Assembly: GCA_016713125.1 (NCBI GenBank)
Contig: JADJPT010000022.1
Coordinates: 1-59,834 of the forward strand
DNA: 59,834 nucleotides
Reading direction: 5' to 3'
Source of the DNA: Betaproteobacteria bacterium
Lineage (GTDB): Bacteria; Pseudomonadota; Gammaproteobacteria; Burkholderiales; SG8-39
Shown here: piece by piece, positions 9,741-17,656 of the stretch
Numbering within the stretch: position 1 is the first letter of the stretch
Layout: every line of letters starts with the position of its first letter
Translations under genes and position numbers: made by a program
The notes under the pieces: generated by a model
Databases searched by the model: none
The model's input: only the letters and a program-made list of their open reading frames with translations
Told to the model about the DNA's origin: nothing

Positions 9741-10190
9741 TTACGCGGCCGGCTGAATCTCCTCGATTTTGCCGCCAGCGGCTTCGATCGCCGCGCGAGC
9801 ACCCTTCGTCGCCAGCACGCCCTTGAGGGTGACCTTGCGCGACAGTTTGCCGGACAGGATGACCTTGGCGGCCAGCGCATCGCGACGGATCACACCTGCC
9901 AGTTTCAGCACGGCGAGATCGATGTCCGTCTCTTTCAGCTTCTGCAACTCGTCGAGACGCACCTCAGCCGTCAGGCCCCGCGACATGGACGTGAATCCGC
10001 GCTTGGGCAGGCGACGATGCAGCGGCATCTGACCACCCTCGAAACCGACCTTGTGGAAGCCGCCCGAGCGGGATTTCTGGCCTTTGTGGCCACGGCCCGC
10101 AGTCTTGCCCAGGCCGGAACCGATACCACGGCCGACTCGACGACGGGGGCGCTTGGCGCCGTCCGCCGGCTTCAGATCATTGAGACGCAT
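9741..10190 (-). CDS. rplO: 50S ribosomal protein L15
   Basis: L15 binds 23S rRNA late in 50S assembly. The product is 149 residues starting MRLNDLKPADGAKRPRRRVGRG, with the Gly-rich RGIGSGLGKTAGRGHKGQKSR arm and a compact C-terminal domain. ATG 10190 has GGAGAAG just upstream; an upstream TTG (10202) lies inside that ribosome-binding site, so it is not the start. It follows rpmD closely. Confidence 0.97.
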   Translation of the reverse strand: MRLNDLKPADGAKRPRRRVGRGIGSGLGKTAGRGHKGQKSRSGGFHKVGFEGGQMPLHRRLPKRGFTSMSRGLTAEVRLDELQKLKETDIDLAVLKLAGVIRRDALAAKVILSGKLSRKVTLKGVLATKGARAAIEAAGGKIEEIQPAA

Positions 10191-10203
10191 GGTCTTCTCC
10201 AAC

Positions 10204-10386
10204 TTACGCCACTACCTGAACCAGGTAGTAGACCTTGTTGATCATGCCGCGCACCGAGGGTGTGTCCTCGAGTTCGACAATGTGGTTGATGCGTCGCAGG
10301 CCCAGACCGCGCACCGTGTCCCGGTGGCTCTGCTTGCAACCCGCGATGCTCTTGACCAGTTTCACTTTGACTTTCTTGTCAGCCAT
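10204..10386 (-). CDS. rpmD: 50S ribosomal protein L30
   Basis: A 60-residue single-domain protein, MADKKVKVKLVKSIAGC..., with RDTVRGLGLRRINH and DTPSVRGMINKV, the family core. The same frame extends upstream inside rpsE, but the first Met after the rpsE stop gives the canonical protein. It starts two bases after rpsE ends, so translation is probably coupled. Confidence 0.96.
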   Translation of the reverse strand: MADKKVKVKLVKSIAGCKQSHRDTVRGLGLRRINHIVELEDTPSVRGMINKVYYLVQVVA

Positions 10387-10388
10387 GA

Positions 10389-10913
10389 TCAGCCCTGCCC
10401 GAGAATCTCTTCGATCTTCTTGCCGCGCTTGGCCGCGATCTCGGCCGGGGTGCTCATCGCCTGCAGCCCGTTCAATGTGGCGCGAACCACGTTGTACGGA
10501 TTCGTCGAGCCGAAGCACTTGGCAAGGATGTTGGTCACACCCATGACCTCGAAAACCGCGCGCATCGGACCACCAGCGATGATCCCGGTACCTTCGGAAG
10601 CAGGCTGCATCAAAACCACCGCAGCGCCATGCCGGCCGATCACCGAGTGGTGCAGCGTTCCGTTCTTCAGGCTGATCTTGACCAGCTTGCGGCGCGCTTC
10701 GTCCATCGCCTTCTGCACGGCCAGCGGCACCTCACGTGACTTGCCCTTGCCCATGCCGATGCCGCCATCGCCATCACCGACCACGGTCAGCGCGGCAAAG
10801 CCGAGGATCCGGCCCCCCTTCACCACCTTGGTGACGCGGTTCACGGACACCATCTTCTCGCGCAGACCATCGCCGCGGTCTTCGCTTTGCATTCTGGGTT
10901 GCATCTTCGCCAT
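10389..10913 (-). CDS. rpsE: 30S ribosomal protein S5
   Basis: S5 lines the mRNA entry tunnel and affects decoding accuracy. The 174-residue product has the double-stranded-RNA-binding fold in its N-terminal half (VNRVTKVVKGGRILGF) and the C-terminal domain with GIIAGGPMRAVFEVMG and the FGSTNPYNVVRATL block. It starts 18 bases after rplR. No change is seen in the VVGDGDGGIGMGKGK loop linked to spectinomycin resistance. Confidence 0.97.
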   Translation of the reverse strand: MAKMQPRMQSEDRGDGLREKMVSVNRVTKVVKGGRILGFAALTVVGDGDGGIGMGKGKSREVPLAVQKAMDEARRKLVKISLKNGTLHHSVIGRHGAAVVLMQPASEGTGIIAGGPMRAVFEVMGVTNILAKCFGSTNPYNVVRATLNGLQAMSTPAEIAAKRGKKIEEILGQG

Positions 10914-10931
10914 AACTCGTCGCCCCCTGGC

Positions 10932-11288
10932 TTAGAACTTCAGGCCGCCGGCGCGCGCGGCTTCCGCGAGCGCCTTGACACGGCCGTGATAACGGTGACC
11001 ACCGCGGTCGAAGGCGACGGTCTCGATGCCAGCGGCCTTGGCCTTCTCCGCGATTCGCTGGCCGACGATCTCGGCCGCGGCCACGTTCCCGCCATGCTTC
11101 AGCTTGGCACGCACTTCCTTCTCGGCGGTCGAAGCCGCGGCGAACACCTTGCTGCCGTCGGCCGCGGTAACCTGCGCGTAGATATGGGAGTTGGTGCGAG
11201 TGACGGTGAGACGCACGGCCCCGAGCTCGCGAATCTTTGCGCGGGTCTGTTTCGCTCTGCGCAGGCGCGCTGCATTCTTGTCGAACAT
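10932..11288 (-). CDS. rplR: 50S ribosomal protein L18
   Basis: L18 carries 5S rRNA into the central protuberance together with L5. The 118 residues begin MFDKNAARLRRAKQTRAKI, include RTNSHIYAQV, and end with the 5S-binding segment FDRGGHRYHGRVKALAEAAR. The frame is open upstream across rplF. Start ATG 11288 was chosen for family length and its position 11 bases after rplF. Confidence 0.97.
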   Translation of the reverse strand: MFDKNAARLRRAKQTRAKIRELGAVRLTVTRTNSHIYAQVTAADGSKVFAAASTAEKEVRAKLKHGGNVAAAEIVGQRIAEKAKAAGIETVAFDRGGHRYHGRVKALAEAARAGGLKF

Positions 11289-11299
11289 ATTCGGCTCCG

Positions 11300-11833
11300 T
11301 TACTTCTTCTTCGTCTCTTTCAAGACGATGGTCTCGTCGGCATAACGCACGCCCTTGCCCTTGTAGGGCTCGGGAGAGCGATAGGCACGCACTTCGGCGG
11401 CCACCTGGCCGACCTGCTGCTTGTCGACACCGGTGATCAGAATCTCGGTCTGCGACGGCGTGGCAACCTTGACGCCCTGGGGCATCTGGTGCACGACCGG
11501 GTGGGAGAAGCCCAGCGTCAGGTTGAGCTTGTCGCCCTGGGCTTGTGCACGGTAGCCGACGCCGACAAGCTTGAGGTTTCGTTCCCAGCCCTTGGTCACA
11601 CCGACGACCATGTTCGAGACCAGTGCCCGAAACGTCCCGGACATGGCCTTGGCATGACGCGAGTTGCCCAGCGCCTTGCACTGCAGGTTCTCGCCTTCCT
11701 TCTCGATGCCAACGTTCGGGTCGAGCGGACGTGTGATCGCACCCAACGGGCCCTTGACGGAGATCTGGCCGCCGGCCATCGTCACTTCGACGCCCTTGGG
11801 CAGCGGAATCGGGTTCTTGCCTATACGCGACAT
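11300..11833 (-). CDS. rplF: 50S ribosomal protein L6
   Basis: L6 sits near the GTPase centre at the base of the L7/L12 stalk. The product is 177 residues, MSRIGKNPIPLPKGVEV..., with two homologous alpha/beta domains and the C-terminal signature near EPYKGKGVRYADE. Start ATG 11833 has GGAGCGGACC upstream. The longer frame that begins inside rpsH lacks homology. It is separated from rpsH by about 10 bases. Confidence 0.97.
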   Translation of the reverse strand: MSRIGKNPIPLPKGVEVTMAGGQISVKGPLGAITRPLDPNVGIEKEGENLQCKALGNSRHAKAMSGTFRALVSNMVVGVTKGWERNLKLVGVGYRAQAQGDKLNLTLGFSHPVVHQMPQGVKVATPSQTEILITGVDKQQVGQVAAEVRAYRSPEPYKGKGVRYADETIVLKETKKK

Positions 11834-11843
11834 GGTCCGCTCC

Positions 11844-12239
11844 TTAGGCCACGATGCACAGCACTTCGCCGCCAACACCGGTGGCGCGTGCCTTGCTGTC
11901 GGTCATCACGCCGCGCGAAGTCGACAGGATCGCGACGCCGAGCCCGTTCATCACCTTGGGCAGGTTGTCGCGGCCCTTGTAGACGCGCAGGCCGGGTTTG
12001 GACACACGCTCGATGCGTTCGATAACCGGACGCCCAGCGTAGTACTTGAGGCTAATCGCCAACTCGGACTTCGCGTCCTTGGAGCGCAGCGCAAAGTCCT
12101 CGATGTAGCCCTCGTCCTTGAGGACTTTGGCGATGGACGCCTTCAGCTTCGAGGCGGGCATCACCACTTCAGTATGGCCGACCAACTGCGCATTACGGAT
12201 GCGCGTCAGCATGTCGGCGATGGGATCACTCATGCTCAT
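11844..12239 (-). CDS. rpsH: 30S ribosomal protein S8
   Basis: S8 binds helix 21 of 16S rRNA and, in E. coli, represses the spc operon by binding near rplE. The product is 131 residues, MSMSDPIADMLTRIRNAQ..., ending with the STSRGVMTDSKARATGVGGE block characteristic of the family. GGAGAG lies 4 bases before the first ATG (12239) and 10 before the second (12233), so either may be used. Confidence 0.97.
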   Translation of the reverse strand: MSMSDPIADMLTRIRNAQLVGHTEVVMPASKLKASIAKVLKDEGYIEDFALRSKDAKSELAISLKYYAGRPVIERIERVSKPGLRVYKGRDNLPKVMNGLGVAILSTSRGVMTDSKARATGVGGEVLCIVA

Positions 12240-12249
12240 GCGGCTCTCC

Positions 12250-12555
12250 TTACCAGCTGGCCTTGATCACGCCGGGCACCTCGCCACGCAGGGCGAGCTC
12301 GCGCAACTTGTTACGCCCCAGCCCGAACTTGCGGTACACGCCACGCGGGCGTCCGGTGATCGAGCAACGATTGCGAAGGCGCGTGGGCGAGGCATTGCGC
12401 GGCATCGCCTGCAGCTTGGTGCGGGCTGCGTCGCGGTCCTCGTCGGAGGCCTTGGCATTGTTGATGACCTCGAACAGCGCGGCGCGCTTCGTCTTGAATT
12501 TCTCGACGGTCTTGCGGCGCTTCTGTTCGCGGTTGGTCAGAGCGAGTTTGGCCAT
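12250..12555 (-). CDS. rpsN: 30S ribosomal protein S14 (zinc-free form)
   Basis: S14 of the 30S head. The 101-residue length and the lack of CxxC pairs (a single Cys, in RNRCSITGRPRG) identify the long, zinc-independent C- form. It ends LRGEVPGVIKASW. Its start lies just after the true stop codon of rplE (12566), so the two genes do not overlap once the rplE frameshift is corrected. Confidence 0.97.
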   Translation of the reverse strand: MAKLALTNREQKRRKTVEKFKTKRAALFEVINNAKASDEDRDAARTKLQAMPRNASPTRLRNRCSITGRPRGVYRKFGLGRNKLRELALRGEVPGVIKASW

Positions 12556-12565
12556 GGCTGGATCC

Positions 12566-13148
12566 TCAGGTCCTGAACGGGAAGCGGAACGCGACCAGCA
12601 GTGCGCGCTTCTTCGTCTGATTTCGCAGTGGTGGAAATGCTGACGTTCATACCGCGCAGCGTATCCACCTTGTCGTAGTCGATCTCGGGAAAAATGATCT
12701 GTTCCTTGATCCCGAGGTTGTAGTTGCCGCGACCGTCGAAGGCGCGACCGGACACGCCGCGAAAATCGCGGATGCGCGGAATGGCGATCGTCACCAGGCG
12801 GTCGAGGAATTCATACATGCGCGCGCCACGCAAGGTAACCATGCACCCGATCGGGTAGCCGGCACGCACTTTGAAGCTGGCGATGGATTTGCGCGACTTG
12901 GTCACCACCGGCTTCTGGCCGGCAATCTTGATCATGTCGCCCACGGCGTTGTCCAGGATCTTCTTGTCGCTGGTGGTCTCGCCGACGCCCATGTTGAGCG
13001 TGATTTTCTTGATGCGCGGTACCTGCATGACGGACGTGTAGCCGAACTTCTTCATCAGTTCGGGCACGATCTTGTCCTGGTACAGCGCATGCAGTCGTGC
13101 CTTCTGGGCGCCGGCTGCGGACTGCGGTTGGGCTGCTGCTTTGGCCAT
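12566..13148 (-). CDS. rplE: 50S ribosomal protein L5 (frameshift near the 3' end)
   Basis: L5 binds 5S rRNA and contacts the P-site tRNA. The product MAKAAAQPQSAAGAQKARL... is normal through TTAKSDEEAR. The frame then shifts. Restoring two bases in a GCGCGC run near 12610 gives ALLVAFRFPFRT and a stop at 12566-12568, the expected C-terminus. Without the correction the frame runs into rpsN. The gene is essential and single-copy, so a 2-base sequencing deletion is far more likely than a real mutation. Confidence 0.95.
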
Positions 13149-13157
13149 GTTTGCTCC

Positions 13158-13475
13158 TTACGCCTCCACCTGCTCGCCGTTCGACTTGAACACCCGGACC
13201 TTGCGGCCGTCGTCGAGCTGCTTGACGCCGACGCGGTCGGCCTTCTGGGTCGCGGGATTGAACAAAGCGACGTTGGAGATGTGAATCGGCATGTCTTTCT
13301 CGACAATGCCGCCCTGCACACCCTTCATCGGATTGGGACGCATGTGCTTCTTCACGCGGTTCACACCCTCGACCACGACATGGTTGTCGTCCACGCGGCG
13401 CAGCACTGCACCACGCTTGCCCTTGTCGCGTCCGGTAATGACGATGACTTCGTCACCCTTCTTGATGCGCTTCAT
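13158..13475 (-). CDS. rplX: 50S ribosomal protein L24
   Basis: An early 50S assembly initiator at the tunnel exit. The 105-residue product has the KOW motif near the N-terminus (KKGDEVIVITGRDKGKRGAV), followed by GVNRVKKHMRPNP and GIVEKDMPIHISNV. It starts 9 bases after rplN and ends 9 bases before rplE. Intact. Confidence 0.97.
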   Translation of the reverse strand: MKRIKKGDEVIVITGRDKGKRGAVLRRVDDNHVVVEGVNRVKKHMRPNPMKGVQGGIVEKDMPIHISNVALFNPATQKADRVGVKQLDDGRKVRVFKSNGEQVEA

Positions 13476-13484
13476 GTCTGGCTC

Positions 13485-13853
13485 CTACAGGACTTCGGGC
13501 GCGAGCGACACGATCTTCATGAAGCGCTCGGTACGCAGCTCGCGCGTCACCGGGCCGAAGATGCGGGTGCCAATCGGCTCGAACTTGGCGGAAAGCAGCA
13601 CCGCGGCGTTGCCGTCGAACTTGATGAGCGAGCCGTCGGGACGGCGCACACCTTTGGCAGTGCGCACCACGACGGCATGGTAGATCTCGCCCTTCTTGAC
13701 CCGACCACGCGGGGCGGCATCCTTGATGCTCACCTTAATGACATCGCCGATCGAGGCATAACGGCGCTTGGAGCCGCCGAGTACCTTGATGCACATGACG
13801 GCACGCGCGCCGGTATTGTCGGCGACGTCCAAAATGGACTGCATCTGAATCAT
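13485..13853 (-). CDS. rplN: 50S ribosomal protein L14
   Basis: A beta-barrel protein forming intersubunit bridges B5 and B8. The 122-residue product begins MIQMQSILDVADNTGARAV and has KKGEIYHAVVVRTAKG and the FGPVTRELR C-terminus. ATG 13853 has GGAGAAC 7 bases upstream; the longer frame (13871) begins inside that site. It is the first gene of the spc transcription unit, about 100 bases below a sigma70-like promoter. Confidence 0.97.
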   Translation of the reverse strand: MIQMQSILDVADNTGARAVMCIKVLGGSKRRYASIGDVIKVSIKDAAPRGRVKKGEIYHAVVVRTAKGVRRPDGSLIKFDGNAAVLLSAKFEPIGTRIFGPVTRELRTERFMKIVSLAPEVL

Positions 13854-13955
13854 TGCTAGTTCTCCATCCAACTTCCCTGCTTGCGCAGGCAGTTTTGGAT
13901 CCCGTCCGGGTCGAAATCGCCCCCGAGGAAACCCGGGAAGGCGGAAAAGCTTTAA

Positions 13956-13984
13956 ATTGTAGCTCGGTACTTCAAATCACGCAA
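13956..13984 (-). promoter_or_regulatory. Promoter upstream of rplN (spc operon)
   Basis: On the minus strand, TTGCGT (13984-13979), a 17-base spacer and TACAAT (13961-13956) lie in the 157-base gap between rpsQ and rplN, the place of the spc promoter in E. coli. The leader to rplN would be about 95 nucleotides. Confidence 0.6.
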
Positions 13985-13991
13985 GTCATTT

Positions 13992-14005
13992 GCGCCCGAA
14001 GGCGC
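13992..14005 (-). other. Small tetraloop hairpin after rpsQ
   Basis: On the minus strand GCGCC-UUCG-GGCGC forms a 5-bp stem with the very stable cUUCGg loop, starting 6 bases after the rpsQ stop codon. There is no U-run, so it is more likely an mRNA 3'-end stabiliser or a weak attenuator than a full terminator. Confidence 0.5.
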
Positions 14006-14010
14006 TCGAA

Positions 14011-14292
14011 TCAGACGTTGCGCGACTTTTCGATCAAGCGCGTGACCTTCCACGCCTTGGTTTTCGATATCGGCCGGCACTCGGAGATCTCGACCAGGTC
14101 GCCCTCCTTGAACTCGCCGGTCTCACTGTGTGCGTGATATTTGCTCGAGCGGGTGACGATCTTGCCGATCACCGGATGCTTGACCTTGCGCTCGACCAGA
14201 ACGGTCACCGTCTTCTGCATCTTGTCGCTGACCACGCGCCCGACCAGGGTGCGCTGGTTCTTGGCGCTTTGCGCCGCTTGTTCGGTCGTCAT
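14011..14292 (-). CDS. rpsQ: 30S ribosomal protein S17
   Basis: Primary 16S rRNA-binding protein with an OB fold. The 93-residue product MTTEQAAQSAKNQRTLVGRV... includes the conserved TVLVERKVKHPVIGK and SECRPISKTKAWKVTRL segments. Its ATG overlaps the rpmC stop (ATGA, 14289-14292), which indicates translational coupling. Last gene of the S10 transcription unit. The frame is open far upstream only because rplP is frameshifted. Confidence 0.97.
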   Translation of the reverse strand: MTTEQAAQSAKNQRTLVGRVVSDKMQKTVTVLVERKVKHPVIGKIVTRSSKYHAHSETGEFKEGDLVEISECRPISKTKAWKVTRLIEKSRNV

Positions 14293-14480
14293 TTGGCCGC
14301 CTTCTCTTTGATCAGGGTGCGTACGCGCGCGATGTCGAGACGCACCTTTTTCATCTGGCTGGTGTTGGTGAGCTGCTGCGTCGCCTTCTGCATACGCAAT
14401 CCGAACTGCGCTTTCAGCAGGTCGTGCAGTTCCTTGTTCAACTCGTCGTTGCTCTTGGAGCGAAGTTCGCTGGCTTTCAT
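14289..14480 (-). CDS. rpmC: 50S ribosomal protein L29
   Basis: A small helical protein at the polypeptide exit, near the trigger factor and SRP docking site. 63 residues, MKASELRSKSNDELNKELHDLL..., with the QKATQQLTNTSQMKKVRLDIARVRT family pattern. It begins 3 bases after the rplP stop and overlaps rpsQ by 4 bases. Confidence 0.97.
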   Translation of the reverse strand: MKASELRSKSNDELNKELHDLLKAQFGLRMQKATQQLTNTSQMKKVRLDIARVRTLIKEKAAK

Positions 14481-14483
14481 CGC

Positions 14484-14898
14484 TTACCCCAACATGCGGT
14501 GGACAAAGGCGGTCTTGATCGGCAGCTTGGCCGAAGCGAGGCGCGAACGCCTGCCGGGCCAGCGCTTCATCGACGCCGTCCATTTCGTAAAGAACCTTGC
14601 CCGGCTGAATTTCAGCCACGAAGTACTCCGGGTTACCCTTGCCGTTGCCCATGCGGACTTCGGCGGGTTTGGTGGAGATGGGCTTGTCCGGGAAGATTCG
14701 GATCCAGATGCGTCCGCCGCGCTTGATATGCCGCGTCATGGCGCGACGAGCAGCTTCGATCTGGCGCGCCGTAAGGCGACCGCGGCCGATCGCCTTCAGG
14801 CCGAACTCGCCGAAGGACACCTTGTTTCCACGGGTGGCCTTGCCGGTGTTGCGGCCCTTCTGCTGCTTGCGATATTTGGTACGGGATGGCTGAAGCAT
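14484..14898 (-). CDS. rplP: 50S ribosomal protein L16 (frameshifted)
   Basis: L16 helps position A-site tRNA. MLQPSRTKYRKQQKGRNTG through GKVLYEMDGVDEALARQAF is normal. One extra base near 14543 (TTCGCGCC for TTCCGCC) then shifts the frame. The corrected reading continues RLASAKLPIKTAFVHRMLG to the stop at 14484-14486, giving 137 residues. Uncorrected, the frame fuses artificially to rpsQ. It follows rpsC by 3 bases. Confidence 0.95.
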
Positions 14899-14901
14899 GC
14901 G

Positions 14902-15846
14902 TTACTCCTTCTTGCCCTCGTCCGCGCCGGCCGCCGGCGTTTCACCGCCCTCGGCCTTCGCGGTCGTCTTGCGGGTGCGCTTGACCGTGGTTTTCGGCTT
15001 GTCGGCCCCGGCTGCTGCGCCGGCTTCGCCATCGGCCTTCTTGGTGGTACGACGTGCTGCCGGCTTCTTCGCGGCATCGCCATCCGGCTTGGCGGCGGCC
15101 CCGGCACGCTTCACGCCGGGACGCGGCGCGGGCTTCTTGGCCCGCTTTGGTTCCGACGGTGCATCGCCGGCGGGTGCGGTTGCGCCAGGCGCCTGTGCGG
15201 CCTGAGCATCCGCGCGGGACACCATGTCGCCCTTGTAGACCCACACCTTGATGCCGATGATCCCGTACGTGGTCTTCGCCTCGCCGAAACCGTAGTCGAT
15301 GTCGGCACGCAGCGTATGCAGGGGCACGCGGCCCTCGCGATACCACTCAGTACGCGCGATTTCGGCGCCGTTCAGACGACCCGAGCTCATGATCTTGATG
15401 CCCTGGGCACCAAGACGCATCGCATTCTGCATAGCGCGCTTCATTGCGCGGCGGAACATGATGCGCTTCTCGAGCTGCTGGCCGATCGAATCGGCGATCA
15501 GCTGCGCGTCGATTTCGGGCTTCCGGATCTCCTCGATGTTGACGTGCACCTGCTGCACGCCCATCAGGCGGCGAAGCTCGGCCTTGAGCGCCTCGATCTC
15601 CTCGCCCTTCTTGCCGATCACCACGCCCGGACGCGCCGAATAGATGGTGATGCGGGCGTCCTTGGCCGGGCGCTCGATCAGCACGCGACCGACAGATGCG
15701 TGCGCGAGCTTCTTCTTGAGGAATTCCCGAACCTTGACGTCTTCAGCAAGCATGCCGGCGAACGCGCCCTTGTTGGCGTACCAGCGCGAGCTCCAGTTCT
15801 TGTTGACCGCAAGCCGGAAACCGATCGGATGAATCTTCTGTCCCAT
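14902..15846 (-). CDS. rpsC: 30S ribosomal protein S3 with a long basic C-terminal tail
   Basis: S3 forms part of the mRNA entry pore and helicase. The normal protein is present: MGQKIHPIGFRL, the KH domain with GVVIGKKGEE (74-83), and a C-terminal domain ending GIIGIKVWVYKGD at about 208. About 105 further residues follow, rich in Ala, Pro, Lys and Thr, with low complexity (repeated PKRAKKP, KKPAARRTTKK, TTVKRTRKTT). The whole is 314 residues against about 230-270 usually. The tail keeps frame to its own stop, directly before rplP, and has no sign of an indel. Its role is unknown; rRNA or mRNA binding is a guess from charge. Confidence 0.96.
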   Translation of the reverse strand: MGQKIHPIGFRLAVNKNWSSRWYANKGAFAGMLAEDVKVREFLKKKLAHASVGRVLIERPAKDARITIYSARPGVVIGKKGEEIEALKAELRRLMGVQQVHVNIEEIRKPEIDAQLIADSIGQQLEKRIMFRRAMKRAMQNAMRLGAQGIKIMSSGRLNGAEIARTEWYREGRVPLHTLRADIDYGFGEAKTTYGIIGIKVWVYKGDMVSRADAQAAQAPGATAPAGDAPSEPKRAKKPAPRPGVKRAGAAAKPDGDAAKKPAARRTTKKADGEAGAAAGADKPKTTVKRTRKTTAKAEGGETPAAGADEGKKE

Positions 15847-15856
15847 ATGTCCTCTC

Positions 15857-16184
15857 TCAGTCCCCGACCGTGATGTAGATGTGGCACGTGCTTGAGGACG
15901 CGATTGCCGCGACCTTTGGCACGCGCCTGGAAGCGCTTGAGGAACGCGCCGCGCTCGACGTGAATGGTCTTCACCTTGAGCGCATCGATGTCGGCTCCGT
16001 CGTTGTGCTCGGCGTTGGCGATAGCCGACTCAAGCACTTTCTTGATGATCGCCGCACCCTTCTTAGGGCTGAAGGCGAGCACGTTGAGTGCCTTGTCCAC
16101 GGCCAGACCGCGAATCTGGTCGGCGACCAGCCGACCTTTCTGGGCCGAAATTCGTGCGCTGCGAAGCGATGCTTTGGTTTCCAT
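15857..16184 (-). CDS. rplV: 50S ribosomal protein L22 (frameshift near the 3' end)
   Basis: L22 lines the exit tunnel and is a site of macrolide resistance. METKASLRSARISAQKGRL through QARAKGRGNRVLK is normal. Two bases are then missing near 15889 (AAGCACG where a Pro codon is expected), after which TCHIYITVGD and a stop at 15857-15859 follow. The corrected product is about 109 residues. Start ATG 16184 was chosen over an in-frame GTG (16190) because GGGG precedes it at suitable spacing. The error lies in an essential gene, so it is probably an artefact. Confidence 0.95.
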
Positions 16185-16193
16185 GAGCACCCC

Positions 16194-16490
16194 TTACTTC
16201 TTCGGGCCGGTAGGCGTGCCGGAGGTCTTCTTGTCGGCCGAGTGGCCTTTGAAGGTCCGGGTCAGCGCAAACTCGCCCAGCTTGTGGCCAACCATGTTCT
16301 CGGAAATGTACACGGGGATGTGCTGCTTGCCGTTGTGCACGGCGATCGTGAGGCCGACGAATTCCGGCAGGACGGTGGAACGGCGCGACCAGGTCTTGAT
16401 CGGACGTTTGTCGTTGGTACCGCGCACCGCATCGATCTTCTTGATCAGATGCAGATCCACGAAAGGGCCCTTCTTAATTGAACGCGCCAT
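16194..16490 (-). CDS. rpsS: 30S ribosomal protein S19
   Basis: S19 forms the head complex with S13. The 98-residue product MARSIKKGPFVDLHLIKKI... has TWSRRSTVLPEFVGLTIAVHNG and VGHKLGEFALTRTFKGH. The C-terminus is slightly longer than usual (KTSGTPTGPKK). It starts 19 bases after the corrected rplB stop. Confidence 0.97.
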   Translation of the reverse strand: MARSIKKGPFVDLHLIKKIDAVRGTNDKRPIKTWSRRSTVLPEFVGLTIAVHNGKQHIPVYISENMVGHKLGEFALTRTFKGHSADKKTSGTPTGPKK

Positions 16491-16509
16491 CTTTTATCCT
16501 CGCGACTCG

Positions 16510-17338
16510 TTAGGACCGGCGACGATCGCGGACGATCATGCCTTGCGTGCGCTTGTTGCGCCGGGTCTTGAAGCCTTTTGGTCTGCACACCCCAGGGAGA
16601 AACCGGAGGCCGCCCCGAGGACGTACGGCCTTCGCCGCCACCGTGCGGGTGATCGATCGGGTTCATCGCCACGCCACGCACCGTCGGACGTACGCCGCGC
16701 CAGCGCTTGGCGCCGGCCTTGCCGATCGTGCGCAGGTTGTGCTCTTCGTTGCCGACCGCGCCGATCGTCGCGCGGCAATCGACGTGCACCCGGCGGATTT
16801 CACCGGAGCGCAGACGCAACTGAGCGTAGCTGCCTTCGCGAGCCAGAAGTTGCGCGCTCGCCCCAGCGGAACGGGCCATCTGCGCACCTTTGCCGGGCAG
16901 CATCTCGATGCAGTGGATCGTGGTGCCGACAGGTATGTTGCGCAGCGGCAGGGCGTTGCCCGCCTTGATCGGCGCCTCGGGACCGGAAATCAGCGGCGTA
17001 TCCACCGTCACGCCCTTGGGCGCGATGATGTAGCGACGTTCGCCGTCGACGTACAACAGCAGGGCGAGGTTCGCGCTGCGGTTGGGATCGTACTCGAGAC
17101 GCTCGACCTTCGCCGGCACACCGTCCTTGTTGCGACGGAAGTCGACGATGCGATAGTGCTGGCGATGTCCGCCGCCCTGGTGGCGCATCGTGATGCGGCC
17201 GGTGTTGTTGCGTCCGGCCGCCTTGCTCTGCTTGACCAGCAGCGGAGCATGCGGCGCCCCCTTGTGCAGCTCGGGATTGACGACCTTGACCAGGCCGCGA
17301 CGGCCCGGGGAAGTGGGTTTTACCTTGATGAGTGCCAT
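16510..17338 (-). CDS. rplB: 50S ribosomal protein L2 (frameshift near the 3' end)
   Basis: L2 is close to the peptidyl-transferase centre. MALIKVKPTSPGRRGLVKV through the active-region loop AMNPIDHPHGGGEGRT is normal. One extra A in an A-run near 16580 (PWGVQTK then a shift) breaks the frame. Removing it gives GFKTRRNKRTQGMIVRDRRR and a stop at 16510-16512, which is the family C-terminus. The corrected length is 275 residues. The uncorrected frame overlaps rpsS. Confidence 0.95.
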
Positions 17339-17341
17339 GGT

Positions 17342-17656
17342 TTACTCCATCGCCCCGAAGTTGATTTCCTGGCCGGCGGCGAGGCAGACGTAGGCTTTCT
17401 TCCAGTTGCGACGGCGACCCATCATCTTGCCGAAGCGCTTCTGCTTGCCTTTGACGTTCGATACCTGAACCGACTCGACTTTGACCTTGAACATCAGCTC
17501 GACCGCCGCCTTGACTTGCGGCTTGGTGGCCGAATCAAGAACGCGGAACACGATCTGGTTCTGCTTGTCCGCAACCATGGTGGCCTTCTCCGAGACAATC
17601 GGAGCCAGCACCACGGTCATGAGCTGCTCGGCGTTGTATTTCTTGGGCGCGCTCAT
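17342..17656 (-). CDS. rplW: 50S ribosomal protein L23
   Basis: Tunnel-exit docking site for trigger factor and SRP. The 104-residue product contains LAPIVSEKATMV, QIVFRVLDSATKPQVKAAVE and KGKQKRFGKMMGRRRNWKKAYV. Its ATG overlaps the rplD stop codon (ATGA) and it ends 3 bases before rplB starts, so the three genes are translationally linked. Confidence 0.97.
   Translation of the reverse strand: MSAPKKYNAEQLMTVVLAPIVSEKATMVADKQNQIVFRVLDSATKPQVKAAVELMFKVKVESVQVSNVKGKQKRFGKMMGRRRNWKKAYVCLAAGQEINFGAME

Noticed and set aside
14011..14898. Fusion protein L16-S17
   Set aside because: Created by a one-base insertion in rplP. The intervening residues are low-homology and rpmC lies inside in another frame, with its own ATGA-coupled start of rpsQ.
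12566..17338. Programmed ribosomal frameshifting in rplB, rplV, rplP and rplE
   Set aside because: The shift sites share no slippery heptamer, stimulator or position, and none of these genes is known to use frameshifting. Small sequencing indels explain all four.
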